Shown: positions 48,487 through 57,796 of the stretch, piece after piece | Numbering within the stretch: the first letter of the stretch is position 1 | Layout: every line of letters starts with the position of its first letter | Source of the DNA: Pseudomonas syringae KCTC 12500 | Lineage (GTDB): Bacteria; Pseudomonadota; Gammaproteobacteria; Pseudomonadales; Pseudomonadaceae | Direction: 5' to 3' | NCBI RefSeq assembly: GCF_000507185.2 | Contig: NZ_AYTM02000002.1 | Span: 3,084,001 to 3,148,000 of the forward strand | Length of the DNA stretch: 64,000 nt | Notes under the pieces: generated by a model | The model's database searches: none | What the model was told of the DNA's origin: nothing | What the model saw: the letters and a program-made list of their open reading frames with translations, nothing else | Translations under genes and position numbers: made by a program

Positions 48487-49064
48487 TTGTGGAACATTCC
48501 GGGATTCACACTGATAGGGATTTTGAGTTTGGCCTCATGCATTTTAGCCGCACAAAGCTCCTCCATCCCATTGTTGGGGACGTAAATTCTGGAAAAATTC
48601 TGGGGAGGTACCGCAGAGGGGGAGAGGCATTCAGCCATGCAAACACTTTTACATGCGGGGTCCAGATAGTCCCGAGAATCCATCAGATCCCAATCTATAT
48701 TTTCAAAACCTTCGTCATAGTCAAGTAACTCGATAGCATCATTGGCAAGCGGATGACGAGGTATGATCTTCCAACGGTTTTGCTTAGCGAATGATCTGTA
48801 CACTGAAATCAGTACGAATTTAGACTGGGGTCTGCTGAGCTGCACTCTCCCATCAAATGGGTTGGAAGCAAACCAATGAAAAGGCACGTAGCAATCAAGG
48901 CCAAGAGCTTTGCGCTTCGTGATTATGTCGTTATCTGCAACGTCAGTGAATTTAGTGAGGCTGGCCCGAGGTTTAAGACCCTCTTTGAAAATCCCATCCA
49001 GATTTTCAACAGAGGTCAAGTGGTAGACAAAAAATTGCTCCTTGATGCTTTTTACTTCCGACAT
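48483..49064 (-). CDS. Second, divergent DarT-like ADP-ribosyltransferase
   Basis: A 193-residue protein distantly related to DarT. YHLTSVENLDGIFKEGLKPR matches the DarT N-terminus; DNDIITKRKALGLDCYVPFHWF matches the arginine/VPF region (Arg51); FENIDWDLMDSRDYLDPACK followed by CMAECLSPSAVP matches the catalytic-glutamate region (Glu145). The NAD-site residues seem conserved, so activity is plausible, perhaps on another base or nucleic acid. The ATG has AAGGAG 7 bases upstream. First gene of the three-gene operon, overlapping darT by 4 bp. More AT-rich than its neighbours. Confidence 0.75.
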   Translation of the reverse strand: MSEVKSIKEQFFVYHLTSVENLDGIFKEGLKPRASLTKFTDVADNDIITKRKALGLDCYVPFHWFASNPFDGRVQLSRPQSKFVLISVYRSFAKQNRWKIIPRHPLANDAIELLDYDEGFENIDWDLMDSRDYLDPACKSVCMAECLSPSAVPPQNFSRIYVPNNGMEELCAAKMHEAKLKIPISVNPGMFHK

Positions 49065-49186
49065 CGTGGTCTCCTTGACCTAAGAATCTGTCTAACAGGC
49101 TTTAGTCCTGATTTTTCTCTAGTACCCTCTTGGGAAGCTGGGTTGGAGTGCTTTGATGCTAATGTGCTATCACTGAGGCTGCAAGT

Positions 49187-49214
49187 GTTATGTGAATATT
49201 GGTCTGCCTGTCAA
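49187..49214 (-). promoter_or_regulatory. Possible sigma-70 promoter of the darT-like/darT/darG operon
   Basis: On the minus strand, a perfect -35 TTGACA is followed by a 16-base spacer and CATAAC as -10. The predicted start is about 115 bases before the first gene, leaving a long AT-rich leader without an obvious gene. Confidence 0.45.
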
Positions 49215-49705
49215 AGAGCCAAGAAATCACTTCTCCTTAAGGTAAAATGATGCGGCGTCGGCAGTGGTAATGCTGCGATATGAACTGCCATGATCCACTA
49301 AGCATATTAACTGGTTAGAATTTAATGGCTGACGTCCTTGAGCTCATTTACTGAGAGCGGGTAGGTAGGCTTATGGATAGGCAATGTGTAACGCGGTCAG
49401 TTTCAATAGGCGTGCACTACTGACAAGGCCTGCGCGATCCTAGCTGTTATGAGCCCGGCCAGCTCTGTTTTGTAGGTTGCCTAGCCGCTGCTGATAGGAA
49501 TGAGTTATTTGCAAGAGTTTCTTGGGTGTTTCCTGAGGTGCGCTGTCCGATTTGGTTGGAATAGTCTCGAAATGGGCCGTTGAACTGATCGTATGTATGG
49601 ACAGGCATTGACGTTTCCTTGTGCTTCCAAAGATTTATCTTGTAGGAAGCTGCTTAAAGTAGTGGAGACTCGATCCTCTACGAAAGAAAAAAGCGTCAGA
49701 CATTA
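49215..49705. other. Gene-free stretch on the right of the DarTG operon
   Basis: About 490 bases with many stops in all frames and no recognisable gene, RNA or repeat. It is AT-richer than the core genes and probably marks the junction of acquired DNA with the segment carrying the S24 regulator. Confidence 0.5.
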
Positions 49706-49728
49706 AAAAGCCGGCTTGTGGCCGGCTT
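49706..49728 (-). terminator. Rho-independent terminator
   Basis: The stem AAGCCGGC/GCCGGCTT with a TTGTG loop gives, on the minus strand, a hairpin followed by TTTTTAATG. It faces transcripts coming from the S24 regulator gene, about 210 bases beyond its stop. Confidence 0.65.
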
Positions 49729-49808
49729 CTCGTAGGCGGTTCTGATCTATTTTTGATAGACCGCAATCGCCTTCAACAGATGCGCCTCTTGAAGAAGCGC
49801 GAATAGGC

Positions 49809-49837
49809 AACGGGGCAAACGGATCACATGCCCCGTT
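49809..49837. other. Inverted repeat downstream of the S24 regulator gene
   Basis: Perfect 9-bp arms AACGGGGCA/TGCCCCGTT with an 11-base spacer. No T-run follows on either strand. It lies between the regulator stop (49941) and the terminator at 49706-49728; no small gene could be supported in 49729-49940. Confidence 0.5.
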
Positions 49838-49940
49838 CAAGCACCGCATCGCATGAGTGCGTCAGGTGCTCTGGATGGCGAACAGGATACTGAACTTCGC
49901 CTTCCATGCCCAGCCCGAATGCTTTTCAGCCGTAAACACC

Positions 49941-50672
49941 TCATAACAGCAGCATGGCATTGCGTCGGCTGTTCAGTGTCGACCACCAGAATATCCAGCC
50001 CAGAATCCGTATTTTCTCCCGGTCGATGTCTTCGGCGCTGAACAGTTCGTCCGGGTATTCGGCGTCGTTGTGGCTGCGCAGGCGCAGGCCGCCGTTGGGC
50101 AGGCGGTAGAGGTAGCGGACGCGCAGGATGCCGCCGTGTTCGAGGGCGTAGATTTCGCCGTCGATGACCTGGGTCAGTTCGCGGTCGACGCCGAGGATCG
50201 AGCCGTCCTGGATCTTGTCGGCCATGCTGTTGCCGACCATGGCGACGCACATGCAGTTTTTCGGGTCGATGCCCATGTTCTGCAGGACTTGCAGGGGCAG
50301 GCGGATTTTCTGTCCGGGGGCTTCGGCGAGGACGGTCTTGCCGACGCCGTGGGTGGATTCGGCTTCCATGAAGATCTGGATTTCCACGTCGCCGCGCGAC
50401 ACGTTTCTGGCCTGATGAATGATGACGCGGGTATCGCCGCCAGTGTTTTCATTGGCGCATTCGTTAGGGTGTTTGGGGCCTTCGCCGGTGCGCAGCCAGC
50501 GGGCGTTGACGGTCAACAGTTCAGCCACCTCGTCAATCCGCGCCATGGGCACGCCGCGCTTGAACCAGTTATTGACGTGTTGCGGCGTGATTTTGCGGTT
50601 GGCGGCAAAATCAGTCGCTGTGAGATGGCACTCCCGAAGGAGGATGCGGAGTCGATCACCTGATGTATTCAT
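49941..50672 (-). CDS. LexA/CI-like regulator (HTH plus S24 peptidase domain) with altered catalytic lysine
   Basis: A 243-residue regulator. The helix-turn-helix is in residues 5-62 (TATDFAANRKITPQHVNNWFKRGVPMARIDEVAELL), and the S24 domain in about 120-235 with the nucleophile Ser149 in VAMVGNSMADKIQDGSILGVD. At the position of the general-base lysine of LexA and CI (pattern V-K-x-L) it has Arg186 (ILRVRYLYRLP), and the linker shows no Ala-Gly or Cys-Gly cleavage site. It is therefore probably not self-cleaved on DNA damage. It stands alone between acquired DNA and ppa, with no phage structural genes nearby. Confidence 0.85.
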   Translation of the reverse strand: MNTSGDRLRILLRECHLTATDFAANRKITPQHVNNWFKRGVPMARIDEVAELLTVNARWLRTGEGPKHPNECANENTGGDTRVIIHQARNVSRGDVEIQIFMEAESTHGVGKTVLAEAPGQKIRLPLQVLQNMGIDPKNCMCVAMVGNSMADKIQDGSILGVDRELTQVIDGEIYALEHGGILRVRYLYRLPNGGLRLRSHNDAEYPDELFSAEDIDREKIRILGWIFWWSTLNSRRNAMLLL

Positions 50673-50701
50673 AGTGGCGAAGTCTACGGGCGTCGCCTGG
50701 G

Positions 50702-50903
50702 CGTTTAAATGAACGAGGTGTTGACGTCGACGTTATCCCAGGGTGGGCGTGGCTATCCGGACTACGGATGGAATGAATGTCGTGTAGGTGGATTCCGTAA
50801 TAGCGCTTTTGGCACTAAACGAGGTATTGCGCGTTTACCCCCGCTATACGGGCATTAACGAACTGTTGATTGAATGTCTAAAAGCCGGGCGCATTTTTAA
50901 ACG
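50702..50903. promoter_or_regulatory. Cluster of CGTTTA/TAAACG motifs upstream of the S24 regulator
   Basis: CGTTTA or its complement occurs at 50702-50707, 50816-50821, 50832-50837 and 50898-50903. The middle two face each other as a 22-bp inverted pair with a 10-base spacer. A regulator of this type often binds such sites next to its own promoter. The intervening region (50673-51024) has no convincing gene. Confidence 0.35.
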
Positions 50904-50979
50904 TGCGTGCTGCAAAAAAGATGGATTGGGTTTCAGCGAGCGAGGTGTGCGGGGAGGTGCAGCGAGGAGGGGGAAGCGT

Positions 50980-51012
50980 GTTTCAGGGCACGGGTGTGGC
51001 GTGCCCTGAAAC
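50980..51012 (-). terminator. Hairpin terminator after ppa
   Basis: A perfect 13-bp stem GTTTCAGGGCACG/CGTGCCCTGAAAC with a 7-base loop lies 12 bases beyond the ppa stop on the minus strand. No clear T-run follows, so strength is uncertain. Confidence 0.6.
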
Positions 51013-51024
51013 GCCAATCGATGA

Positions 51025-51552
51025 TCAGCCTTTGTACGCTGCAACCGATTTGGTGATCTCGGCACGGGCAGCGTCAGCATTGCCCCAACCTTCGATCTTC
51101 ACCCATTTGCCTTTTTCGAGATCCTTGTAGTTCTCGAAGAAGTGCTTGATCTGCTCAAGCAGCAGCGGCGGCAGGTCGGTGTACTCTTTCACGTCGACGT
51201 ACAGCTGGGACAGCTTGTCGTGTGGCACTGCGATAACTTTGGCATCGCCGCCGCCGTCGTCAGTCATGTGCAGGATGCCGACCGGGCGTGCGCGGATAAC
51301 CGAACCTGGGGTAACGGGGTATGGGGTTACCACCAGCACGTCCAGCGGGTCGCCGTCGTCAGCCAGGGTGTTGGGGATGAAACCGTAGTTGGCCGGGTAG
51401 AACATTGGGGTGGCCATGAAACGGTCAACGAACAGGCAATCGGAATCTTTGTCGATTTCGTATTTGATCGGCGCGTGGTTGGCCGGGATTTCGATGGCGA
51501 CGTAGATGTCGTTCGGCAGGTCTTTACCAGCCGGAATCTTGCTGTAGCTCAT
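51025..51552 (-). CDS. ppa: Inorganic pyrophosphatase (family I)
   Basis: A 175-residue hexameric Mg-dependent enzyme that hydrolyses pyrophosphate. The metal-binding signature [15 protein letters not shown] and the [17 protein letters not shown] segment near the N-terminus are canonical. Standard length. It has its own hairpin terminator and is a housekeeping gene marking the return to core sequence. Confidence 0.98.
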   Translation of the reverse strand: MSYSKIPAGKDLPNDIYVAIEIPANHAPIKYEIDKDSDCLFVDRFMATPMFYPANYGFIPNTLADDGDPLDVLVVTPYPVTPGSVIRARPVGILHMTDDGGGDAKVIAVPHDKLSQLYVDVKEYTDLPPLLLEQIKHFFENYKDLEKGKWVKIEGWGNADAARAEITKSVAAYKG

Positions 51553-51662
51553 TGGGCATTGCCCCCCTGGTTGAACAGACAGATTGTGGCGCGAACCGCC
51601 ATAAAGTGGTCCGGATTATAGGCATATTCTGTTTTGGTTGCCACGCATGGCCTTGGAGGCCG

Positions 51663-52472
51663 TCAGCTGTCCCGGTAAGCCGGGTCCTGTTGACGCAGCA
51701 GGTCAAGCCGCGCCAGGGTGTCCTGACGGTAGAACGCTTTCAGTTGTTCGTAGACGGCCAGGTAACTGCCGTGCAGCAGGTCGGGCGCGCTGAAGAAGTA
51801 TTCGCTGGTCACGGCGAAGAACTCGGCGGGGTCTTCGGCGGCATAGGGATCAATGGCGGGTTCGGCGTCGGGGTTATGGTCCAGTTGCCGGTTGAGATCA
51901 TCGAACGCGCTTTGCATGACGCGAGCCCATTCGGTCACCTGCATGTCGCTGTGCAGCGGCGGCAGGCCATTGGCGTCGCCGTTGAGCATGTCGAGCTTGT
52001 GGGCCAGTTCATGGATCACCAGGTTGTAGCCATCCCAGCCGCCGCTGCTCAATACGCCGGGCCAGGCCAGAATCACCGGGCCCTGCAGCCAGGCTTCGCC
52101 GCTGTGCTCGCCATCCCACTCGTGTTCGACGCCGCTGGCATCGCGATGGCGCTGCGGGCTGACGAAGTCGTCGGGGTACAACACGATTTCATGAAAACCC
52201 TGATACCAGTTCAGTTCGCCCAGGTTCAGCAGTGGTAGCTGCGCCTGGGCGGCGAGAAACAGCCGCTGCTCGTCATCCAGATCAACGCCCGGCAGCGCGC
52301 TGAGGTGTTTGTCATGCAGAAACAACACGCAGGCGTCACGCAGTTGCGCGTGTTGCACGCTGCTCAGGCCATCGAGGATCGGCAGACGTGCGCAGACGTT
52401 CTGCCATAGTTCTTCAGCAACTGGGTGTCGGGCCAGCGTGCGCTGCCTGCGCCAGTGGCTGAATGACCACAT
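51663..52472 (-). CDS. mtfA: MtfA-like zinc-dependent peptidase
   Basis: A 269-residue M90 family protein with the gluzincin motif HELAHKLDM near residue 152 and the conserved PDDFVSP and EFFAVTSEYFFSAP (a third Glu zinc ligand). E. coli MtfA binds and inactivates the Mlc repressor and shows aminopeptidase activity. It is 3 bases after the DedA gene stop, so both are probably one transcript. Confidence 0.92.
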   Translation of the reverse strand: MWSFSHWRRQRTLARHPVAEELWQNVCARLPILDGLSSVQHAQLRDACVLFLHDKHLSALPGVDLDDEQRLFLAAQAQLPLLNLGELNWYQGFHEIVLYPDDFVSPQRHRDASGVEHEWDGEHSGEAWLQGPVILAWPGVLSSGGWDGYNLVIHELAHKLDMLNGDANGLPPLHSDMQVTEWARVMQSAFDDLNRQLDHNPDAEPAIDPYAAEDPAEFFAVTSEYFFSAPDLLHGSYLAVYEQLKAFYRQDTLARLDLLRQQDPAYRDS

Positions 52473-52475
52473 GAT

Positions 52476-53123
52476 TCAGCGCGCGTCGACCGGACGCGCG
52501 GTGCGGCTGCGCACCACGCCGATGACCATAGGCACTAGTGACAGCAGGATGATTGCCAGTACCAGAAAGGTCAGGTTGTGCTTGATGAATGGCACGTTGC
52601 CGAAGAAGAAGCCCAGGGTCACCAGGCTACCGACCCACAGCACCGAGCCCAGCACGCTGAAGCCCACGAAGCGCGGATAGGACATCCTGCCGACGCCCGC
52701 GACGAAGGGCGCAAAGGTGCGGATGATCGGCAGGAAGCGCGCGAGCGTGACGGTTTTGCCGCCGTGGCGTGCGTAGAAATCCTGGGTGCGCAGCAGGTAG
52801 TCGCGGCGGAAGATTCGCGATGACGAGTTGCTGAACAGTTTTTCGCCAACCGTGCGGCCGATTACGTAGTTGGTGCTGTCGCCCAAGATCGCTGCGAGCA
52901 TCAACAAACCGGCCAGAAGGACCGGGTCCATGCCGCCACCGGCAGCCACGGCGCCGGCGATGAACAGCAGCGAGTCACCCGGCAGGAAGGGCATGATCAC
53001 CAGTCCGGTCTCGCAGAAAATCACCAGAAACAGGATCGCGTAGACCCATGTGCCGTAGTTGGTCACCAACAGGTCAAGGTAAACGTCGAGATGCAGAATA
53101 AGGTCGAGCGGGTTGAATTCCAT
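52476..53123 (-). CDS. DedA family membrane protein
   Basis: A 215-residue inner-membrane protein with about five hydrophobic segments. It carries the DedA signatures ILFLVIFCETGLVIMPFLPGDSLLF and FYARHGGKTVTLARFLPIIRTFAPFVAGVGRM, with the essential arginine and acidic residue pattern. The family contributes to undecaprenyl-phosphate or other lipid recycling and to membrane potential. Starts MEFNPLDLILHLD. It precedes mtfA with 3 bases between. Confidence 0.93.
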   Translation of the reverse strand: MEFNPLDLILHLDVYLDLLVTNYGTWVYAILFLVIFCETGLVIMPFLPGDSLLFIAGAVAAGGGMDPVLLAGLLMLAAILGDSTNYVIGRTVGEKLFSNSSSRIFRRDYLLRTQDFYARHGGKTVTLARFLPIIRTFAPFVAGVGRMSYPRFVGFSVLGSVLWVGSLVTLGFFFGNVPFIKHNLTFLVLAIILLSLVPMVIGVVRSRTARPVDAR

Positions 53124-53365
53124 TAAGGCACCTGAGGCGAGAACCCTGTCCGGGGTCGCATGCGGAAGAAACGACTGCGCGGCATTATAGAAGCAGAATG
53201 CGCAGAAGGGGCTTCGGAATAAGCGGCGGGGTTGAATGGGGTGTGAGCGGTATAGCTTTGAGGAGGGAAGAGCAGTCCGCAGTGTTCATCCGCGCTTATG
53301 CCGCAAGCCGGGATGATTACGCGAATCTGCCCGGCGGCTGTGAACGGCATAAGCCAGTGTGGAGC

Positions 53366-54229
53366 CTAGTGTGGCGCGTCAGGGCCGTCCAGCAGGAAGT
53401 TGCCGATGGGTTTGTCTGAATGCTCGTCAGTGCCGTCTGATTCCAGTGTCTGCAGTTCCGCCTCGTCTTTCAGGTTGACCCCGGAAATCTGCCGTCTGCA
53501 GGCCTCGCGCATCAGGTACAGCAGCCGATGAGCGGCCATGCCGTAGCTCAAGCCTTCCAGGCGCACATTGGAAATACAGTTGCGGTGCGCATCGTTCAGC
53601 CCGACCTTTGGCGCGTAAGTGAAGTACAGGCCCAGGCTGTCCGGGGAGCTGAGACCGGGGCGTTCGCCGATCAGAATGACCACCATCTTCGCACCGAGCA
53701 GTTCGCCGACCTCATCGGCCACGGCGACGCGGCCCTGTTCGACCATGATCACTGGCGACAGCGACCAGCCCTCGGCGCTGGCCTGTTCTTCCAGGCGAAT
53801 GAGGAAAGGCACCGCATGTCGATGCACCGCCAGGGCGGACAGGCCGTCAGCGACCACTACCGCCAGATCGAGACCGCCCGGATGAGCCGCGGCGTAGTCG
53901 CGCAACGTCTGCGCTGATTCGTCATTAAGGCGACGGCCCAGGTCCGGGCGCTGCAGGTAGCTGTCCCGGTCGGCGGCGGCGCTGTGCAGCAGCAGGGTTT
54001 CACGACCCTTTTCCGTCAGTTGTGCGCTGATCGCGGCATGGTCGAAGGCCAGATGCACCGCGTCGCGTGCCTGCGCATGGGCGGCTTGAAAGTCCAGTTG
54101 CGCAGAGGTCGGCAGGCTGGTGCCGGTACGTCCCAGCGCAATGCGCGCAGGGGTCAGGCGGCGCAGTTCCAGCCAGGGATTGGCGGGGGCGGCGCTGTCT
54201 TGTAGTTCGTTCATCGGCTCGTCACTCAT
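53366..54229 (-). CDS. eutC: Ethanolamine ammonia-lyase small (light) subunit
   Basis: A 287-residue protein with the EutC pattern: [82 protein letters not shown] and [22 protein letters not shown]. With EutB it forms the adenosylcobalamin-dependent enzyme that converts ethanolamine to acetaldehyde and ammonia. It overlaps eutB by 4 bp. Confidence 0.97.
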   Translation of the reverse strand: MSDEPMNELQDSAAPANPWLELRRLTPARIALGRTGTSLPTSAQLDFQAAHAQARDAVHLAFDHAAISAQLTEKGRETLLLHSAAADRDSYLQRPDLGRRLNDESAQTLRDYAAAHPGGLDLAVVVADGLSALAVHRHAVPFLIRLEEQASAEGWSLSPVIMVEQGRVAVADEVGELLGAKMVVILIGERPGLSSPDSLGLYFTYAPKVGLNDAHRNCISNVRLEGLSYGMAAHRLLYLMREACRRQISGVNLKDEAELQTLESDGTDEHSDKPIGNFLLDGPDAPH

Positions 54230-55620
54230 GCTAGATGCGCCAGCGCCTGACGGAAGGCTGGCGGCAGGCTGTCGCCGAAGCGCACACGGCCGTCGGCCTG
54301 GGTGAAGATGCCCATTTTTTCCAGCCAGGCTTCGTATTCCGGCGCAGGACGCAGGCCCAGGCTTTGCCTGGCGTACAGCGCGTCGTGGAACGAGGTGGTC
54401 TGGTAGTTGAGCATGATGTCGTCGGAGCCGGGGATGCCCATGATGAAGTTGATCCCCGCGACGCCCAGCAGGGTCAGCAGGGTGTCCATGTCGTCCTGAT
54501 CGGCCTCTGCGTGGTTGGTGTAGCAGATGTCACAGCCCATCGGCACGCCCAGCAGCTTGCCGCAGAAGTGATCCTCCAGACCGGCACGGATGATCTGTTT
54601 GCCGTTGTACAGGTACTCGGGGCCGATGAAACCGACCACGGTGTTGACCAGAAACGGATTGAAATGCCGGGCGACGGCGTAGGCGCGGGTCTCGCAGGTC
54701 TGCTGGTCGACGCCATGATGCGCGTTGGCCGACAGCGCGCTGCCTTGCCCAGTCTCGAAATACATCAGGTTTTGCCCGAGGGTGCCGCGGTTCAGGCTCA
54801 GACCCGCCTCATAGCCTTCCTGCAACAGCTTGAGGCTGATGCCGAAGCTGGCGTTGGCGGCCTCAGTGCCGGTGATCGACTGAAACACCAGGTCGACCGG
54901 CACGCCACGGTTGATCACCTCAATGGAGGTGGTGACGTGGGTCAGCACGCAGGACTGGGTCGGGATTTCGTAGCGCTGGACAATGGCGTCGAGCATTTCC
55001 AGCAAGGCGACGATGGACGAGGTGCTGTCGGTGGCCGGGTTGATGCCGATCATGGCATCGCCATTGCCGTACAGCAGACCGTCGAGCACGCTGGCGGCAA
55101 TGCCGGACGGGTCGTCGGTGGGGTGATTGGGTTGCAGGCGTGTCGACAGCCGGCCGCGCAGGCCCATGGTGTTACGGAAACGCGTGACCACGCGGATTTT
55201 CTGCGCCACCAGCACCAGATCCTGCACGCGCATGATCTTTGAAACGGCAGCGGCCATTTCCGGGTTCAGGCCGGGTGCCAGCGCGCGCAGACTGGTTTCG
55301 TCGGCCTTGTCGCTGAGCAGCCAGTCGCGAAAGCCGCCGACTGTCAGATGACTGACCGGGGCAAACGCCAGTTTGTCGTGGGTGTCGATGATCAGCCGGG
55401 TGACTTCGTCCTGTTCGTAAGGGATCAGGGCTTCTTCAAGAAAGTGCTTGAGCGGAATGTTCGCCAGCGCCATCTGCGCAGCGACTCGCTCGCCGTCGTT
55501 CTGCGCCGCGACTTCGGCCAGATAATCACCGGAGCGCGCAGGACTGGCCTTGGCCATGACTTCTTTGAGGCTGTCGAAGCGGTACGTCTGCGCTCCGACA
55601 GAGTGGGAAAAGCTCGCCAT
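54226..55620 (-). CDS. eutB: Ethanolamine ammonia-lyase large (heavy) subunit
   Basis: A 464-residue TIM-barrel catalytic subunit of standard length, with conserved [66 protein letters not shown] and [21 protein letters not shown]. No carboxysome-like eut shell genes are present, so this is the simple soluble pathway found in pseudomonads. A sigma-54-like sequence lies about 95 bases upstream. Confidence 0.97.
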   Translation of the reverse strand: MASFSHSVGAQTYRFDSLKEVMAKASPARSGDYLAEVAAQNDGERVAAQMALANIPLKHFLEEALIPYEQDEVTRLIIDTHDKLAFAPVSHLTVGGFRDWLLSDKADETSLRALAPGLNPEMAAAVSKIMRVQDLVLVAQKIRVVTRFRNTMGLRGRLSTRLQPNHPTDDPSGIAASVLDGLLYGNGDAMIGINPATDSTSSIVALLEMLDAIVQRYEIPTQSCVLTHVTTSIEVINRGVPVDLVFQSITGTEAANASFGISLKLLQEGYEAGLSLNRGTLGQNLMYFETGQGSALSANAHHGVDQQTCETRAYAVARHFNPFLVNTVVGFIGPEYLYNGKQIIRAGLEDHFCGKLLGVPMGCDICYTNHAEADQDDMDTLLTLLGVAGINFIMGIPGSDDIMLNYQTTSFHDALYARQSLGLRPAPEYEAWLEKMGIFTQADGRVRFGDSLPPAFRQALAHLA

Positions 55621-55714
55621 ACAGATTCTCCATGACGTCGCGCTGCTTGCGTCGGACGTAGTCTTTCGCTGAGCCGGGTACGTCCCGGTTCAAACGACTG
55701 TGGGAAGCGATGCA

Positions 55715-55730
55715 AGCAATTAATACTCCA
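55715..55730 (-). promoter_or_regulatory. Possible sigma-54 promoter of eutBC
   Basis: On the minus strand, TGGAGTATTAATTGCT keeps the invariant GG and GC at the right distance and the TTGCT element, but matches the -24 element only at TGG. Ethanolamine catabolism in pseudomonads is reported to depend on a sigma-54 activator, which gives the site some weight. Confidence 0.35.
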
Positions 55731-55890
55731 TCCTGACCGGGAGTGCGAGTTTGCAGGCGTAAGCGGATTAGTCCAGGGCAGGATGCATCACGCCGCAGCG
55801 TTAAGCCGGGGCGTGATGCACAGGGTTGGTGCGTGATGTGTTTCTTGTTACCGCGCAATAGGGCTCGGTGCTATACACAAGTCCGCTTTT

Positions 55891-56020
55891 GATTCTGGCC
55901 GAAGGCCGTGGGAGCGAACGTGTTCGCGAAAGGGCCAGTAGATTCTCCGGGAAGGTATCGTCTGAACTACCGTCTTCGCGGACAAGCGAAGCGTCGTCCG
56001 GTCCGCTCCCACAGGGGGCG
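55891..56020. repeat. Palindromic GATTCTGGCCG-type repeat, copy 1 (degenerate)
   Basis: It starts GATTCTGGCCGAAGGCCGTG then GGAGCGAACGTGTTCGCGAA, and ends with the inverted TTCGCGGACAAGCGAAG and GGTCCGCTCCCACAGGG. It belongs to the same family as the cleaner copy at 60101-60246. It fills the eutB-exaC gap; 55731-55890 and 56021-56050 contain no gene. Confidence 0.65.
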
Positions 56021-56050
56021 TGTTCCAACCTGACCAGGGGACCTAAATAC

Positions 56051-57571
56051 CTAGAAGAAACCCAGCGGGTTGGTGTCGTAGCTCACCAGCAGGTTTTTGG
56101 TCTGCTGATAATGCTCAAGCGCGATTTTGTGGGTTTCGCGGCCGACGCCGGATTTCTTGTAGCCACCGAACGCGGCGTGTGCCGGGTACAGGTGGTAGCA
56201 GTTGGTCCACACGCGTCCGGCCTTGATCGCCCGGCCCACGCGGTAGGCGCGGTTGATGTCGCGGGTCCACAGGCCAGCGCCCAGACCAAATTCGGTATCG
56301 TTGGCGATGGCCACGGCTTCTGCTTCGTCCTTGAAGGTCGTGACGCTGACCACCGGGCCGAAGATCTCTTCCTGGAACACGCGCATTTTGTTGTTGCCTT
56401 TGAGCAGCGTCGGCTGGATGTAGTAGCCGGTGGACAGGCTGCCCTCGAGCTTCTCCACTTTGCCGCCGGTCAACAGTTCGGCGCCTTCGCCCTTGGCGAT
56501 GTCCAGGTACGAAAGAATCTTGTCGAATTGTTGCTCGGATGCCTGGGCGCCGACCATGGTGTCGGTGTCCAGCGGGTCGCCGCGCTTGATCTTCTCGACC
56601 TTGCGCAGCACCGCTTCCATGAACTGCGGATAGATCGACTCCTGCACCAGCGCGCGGGACGGGCAGGTGCAGACTTCGCCCTGATTGAAGAACGCCAGCA
56701 CCAGGCCTTCAGCGGCCTTGTCGATGAACTCTGGCTCGGCGCTCATGATGTCTTCGAAGAAGATGTTCGGCGACTTGCCGCCCAGTTCCACGGTGGACGG
56801 GATGATGCTGTCCGCCGCCAGTTTCATAATATGCGAGCCGACCGGTGTCGAGCCGGTGAAGGCAATTTTGGCGATGCGTTTGCTGCTGGCCAGCGCTTCA
56901 CCCGCTTCGCGGCCATAACCCTGCACGATGTTCAGCACGCCGGGAGGCAGCAGGTCGCCGATCAGTTCGATCAGCACGCTGATGCCCAGCGGCGTCTGCT
57001 CGGCAGGTTTGAGCACGATGCAATTACCGGCAGCCAGCGCAGGGGCGAGTTTCCAGGCCGCCATCAGGATCGGGAAGTTCCACGGGATGATCTGCCCGAC
57101 TACGCCCAGCGGCTCATGAATGTGATAGGCCACGGTATTGCCGTCGATTTCGGCGGCGCTGCCTTCCTGCGCACGCAGCACGCCAGCGAAGTAGCGGAAA
57201 TGGTCGGCGGCCAGCGGGATATCGGCGTTGAGGGTTTCGCGGATTGCCTTGCCGTTGTCCCAGGTTTCGGTGATGGCCAGGACTTCCAGATTGGCTTCGA
57301 TGCGATCGGCAATCTTCAGCAGGACCAGCGAGCGGGCCTGCACCGAGGTCGAGCCCCAGGCTGCAGCGGCGGCGTGCGCAGCGTCGAGTGCCTTGTCGAT
57401 GTCTTCGGCAGTGGAGCGCGGAAATTCTGCGATGGCCTTGCCGGTGACCGGCGAAGTGTTGGTGAAATACTGGCCTTTGACCGGCGCGACGAACTCGCCG
57501 CCTATGTAGTTACCGTAGCGTTCCTTGAAGTTGACGATGGCGCCTTCGGTACCGGGATGAGCGTAACGCAT
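56051..57571 (-). CDS. exaC: NAD-dependent aldehyde (acetaldehyde) dehydrogenase, ExaC/AldB type
   Basis: A 506-residue aldehyde dehydrogenase with the catalytic glutamate in [16 protein letters not shown], the nucleophilic Cys in [18 protein letters not shown], and the C-terminal [21 protein letters not shown], typical of the ExaC/AcoD group. It oxidises acetaldehyde to acetate, and so would consume the product of EutBC encoded just downstream on the same strand. The ATG at 57571 ([12 protein letters not shown]) has AGGAG upstream; a longer frame to 57646 is rejected. Confidence 0.93.
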   Translation of the reverse strand: MRYAHPGTEGAIVNFKERYGNYIGGEFVAPVKGQYFTNTSPVTGKAIAEFPRSTAEDIDKALDAAHAAAAAWGSTSVQARSLVLLKIADRIEANLEVLAITETWDNGKAIRETLNADIPLAADHFRYFAGVLRAQEGSAAEIDGNTVAYHIHEPLGVVGQIIPWNFPILMAAWKLAPALAAGNCIVLKPAEQTPLGISVLIELIGDLLPPGVLNIVQGYGREAGEALASSKRIAKIAFTGSTPVGSHIMKLAADSIIPSTVELGGKSPNIFFEDIMSAEPEFIDKAAEGLVLAFFNQGEVCTCPSRALVQESIYPQFMEAVLRKVEKIKRGDPLDTDTMVGAQASEQQFDKILSYLDIAKGEGAELLTGGKVEKLEGSLSTGYYIQPTLLKGNNKMRVFQEEIFGPVVSVTTFKDEAEAVAIANDTEFGLGAGLWTRDINRAYRVGRAIKAGRVWTNCYHLYPAHAAFGGYKKSGVGRETHKIALEHYQQTKNLLVSYDTNPLGFF

Positions 57572-57796
57572 GGTATGTCTCCTGGTTCTTGTTGTGAGGG
57601 AGTCTGTGTCGATTCTGCTTTCGGGTCGCTGACAATGAGCGTCCAAGAATAGGCCATTTGCATTCGGCCGTGGCTAGGACTTTAGGCTTATCTGCCGGGC
57701 ATTGAAATGGGGCGTGTGCGCAAGACGACGGACAAACTCAGGGTGCCATTTCACCGCCCCTACGTTAACCTGCGCAGATGTTCTGAGAGGTTGGTC

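Noticed and set aside
50788..51009. 73-codon frame upstream of ppa
   Set aside because: No ribosome-binding site, it runs through the ppa terminator, and its composition is unlike a protein (Gly/Arg/Cys-rich end).
49941..51024. A prophage or tailocin around the S24 regulator
   Set aside because: No structural, lysis, integrase or transposase gene is present within 10 kb on either side; only the regulator looks phage-like.
55868..57652. 594-codon frame antisense to exaC
   Set aside because: A shadow of the aldehyde dehydrogenase; it begins inside a palindromic repeat.
57572..57720. A sigma-54 promoter before exaC (TGGCCTATTCTTGGA)
   Set aside because: The -12 GC dinucleotide is absent and the spacing is off by one.
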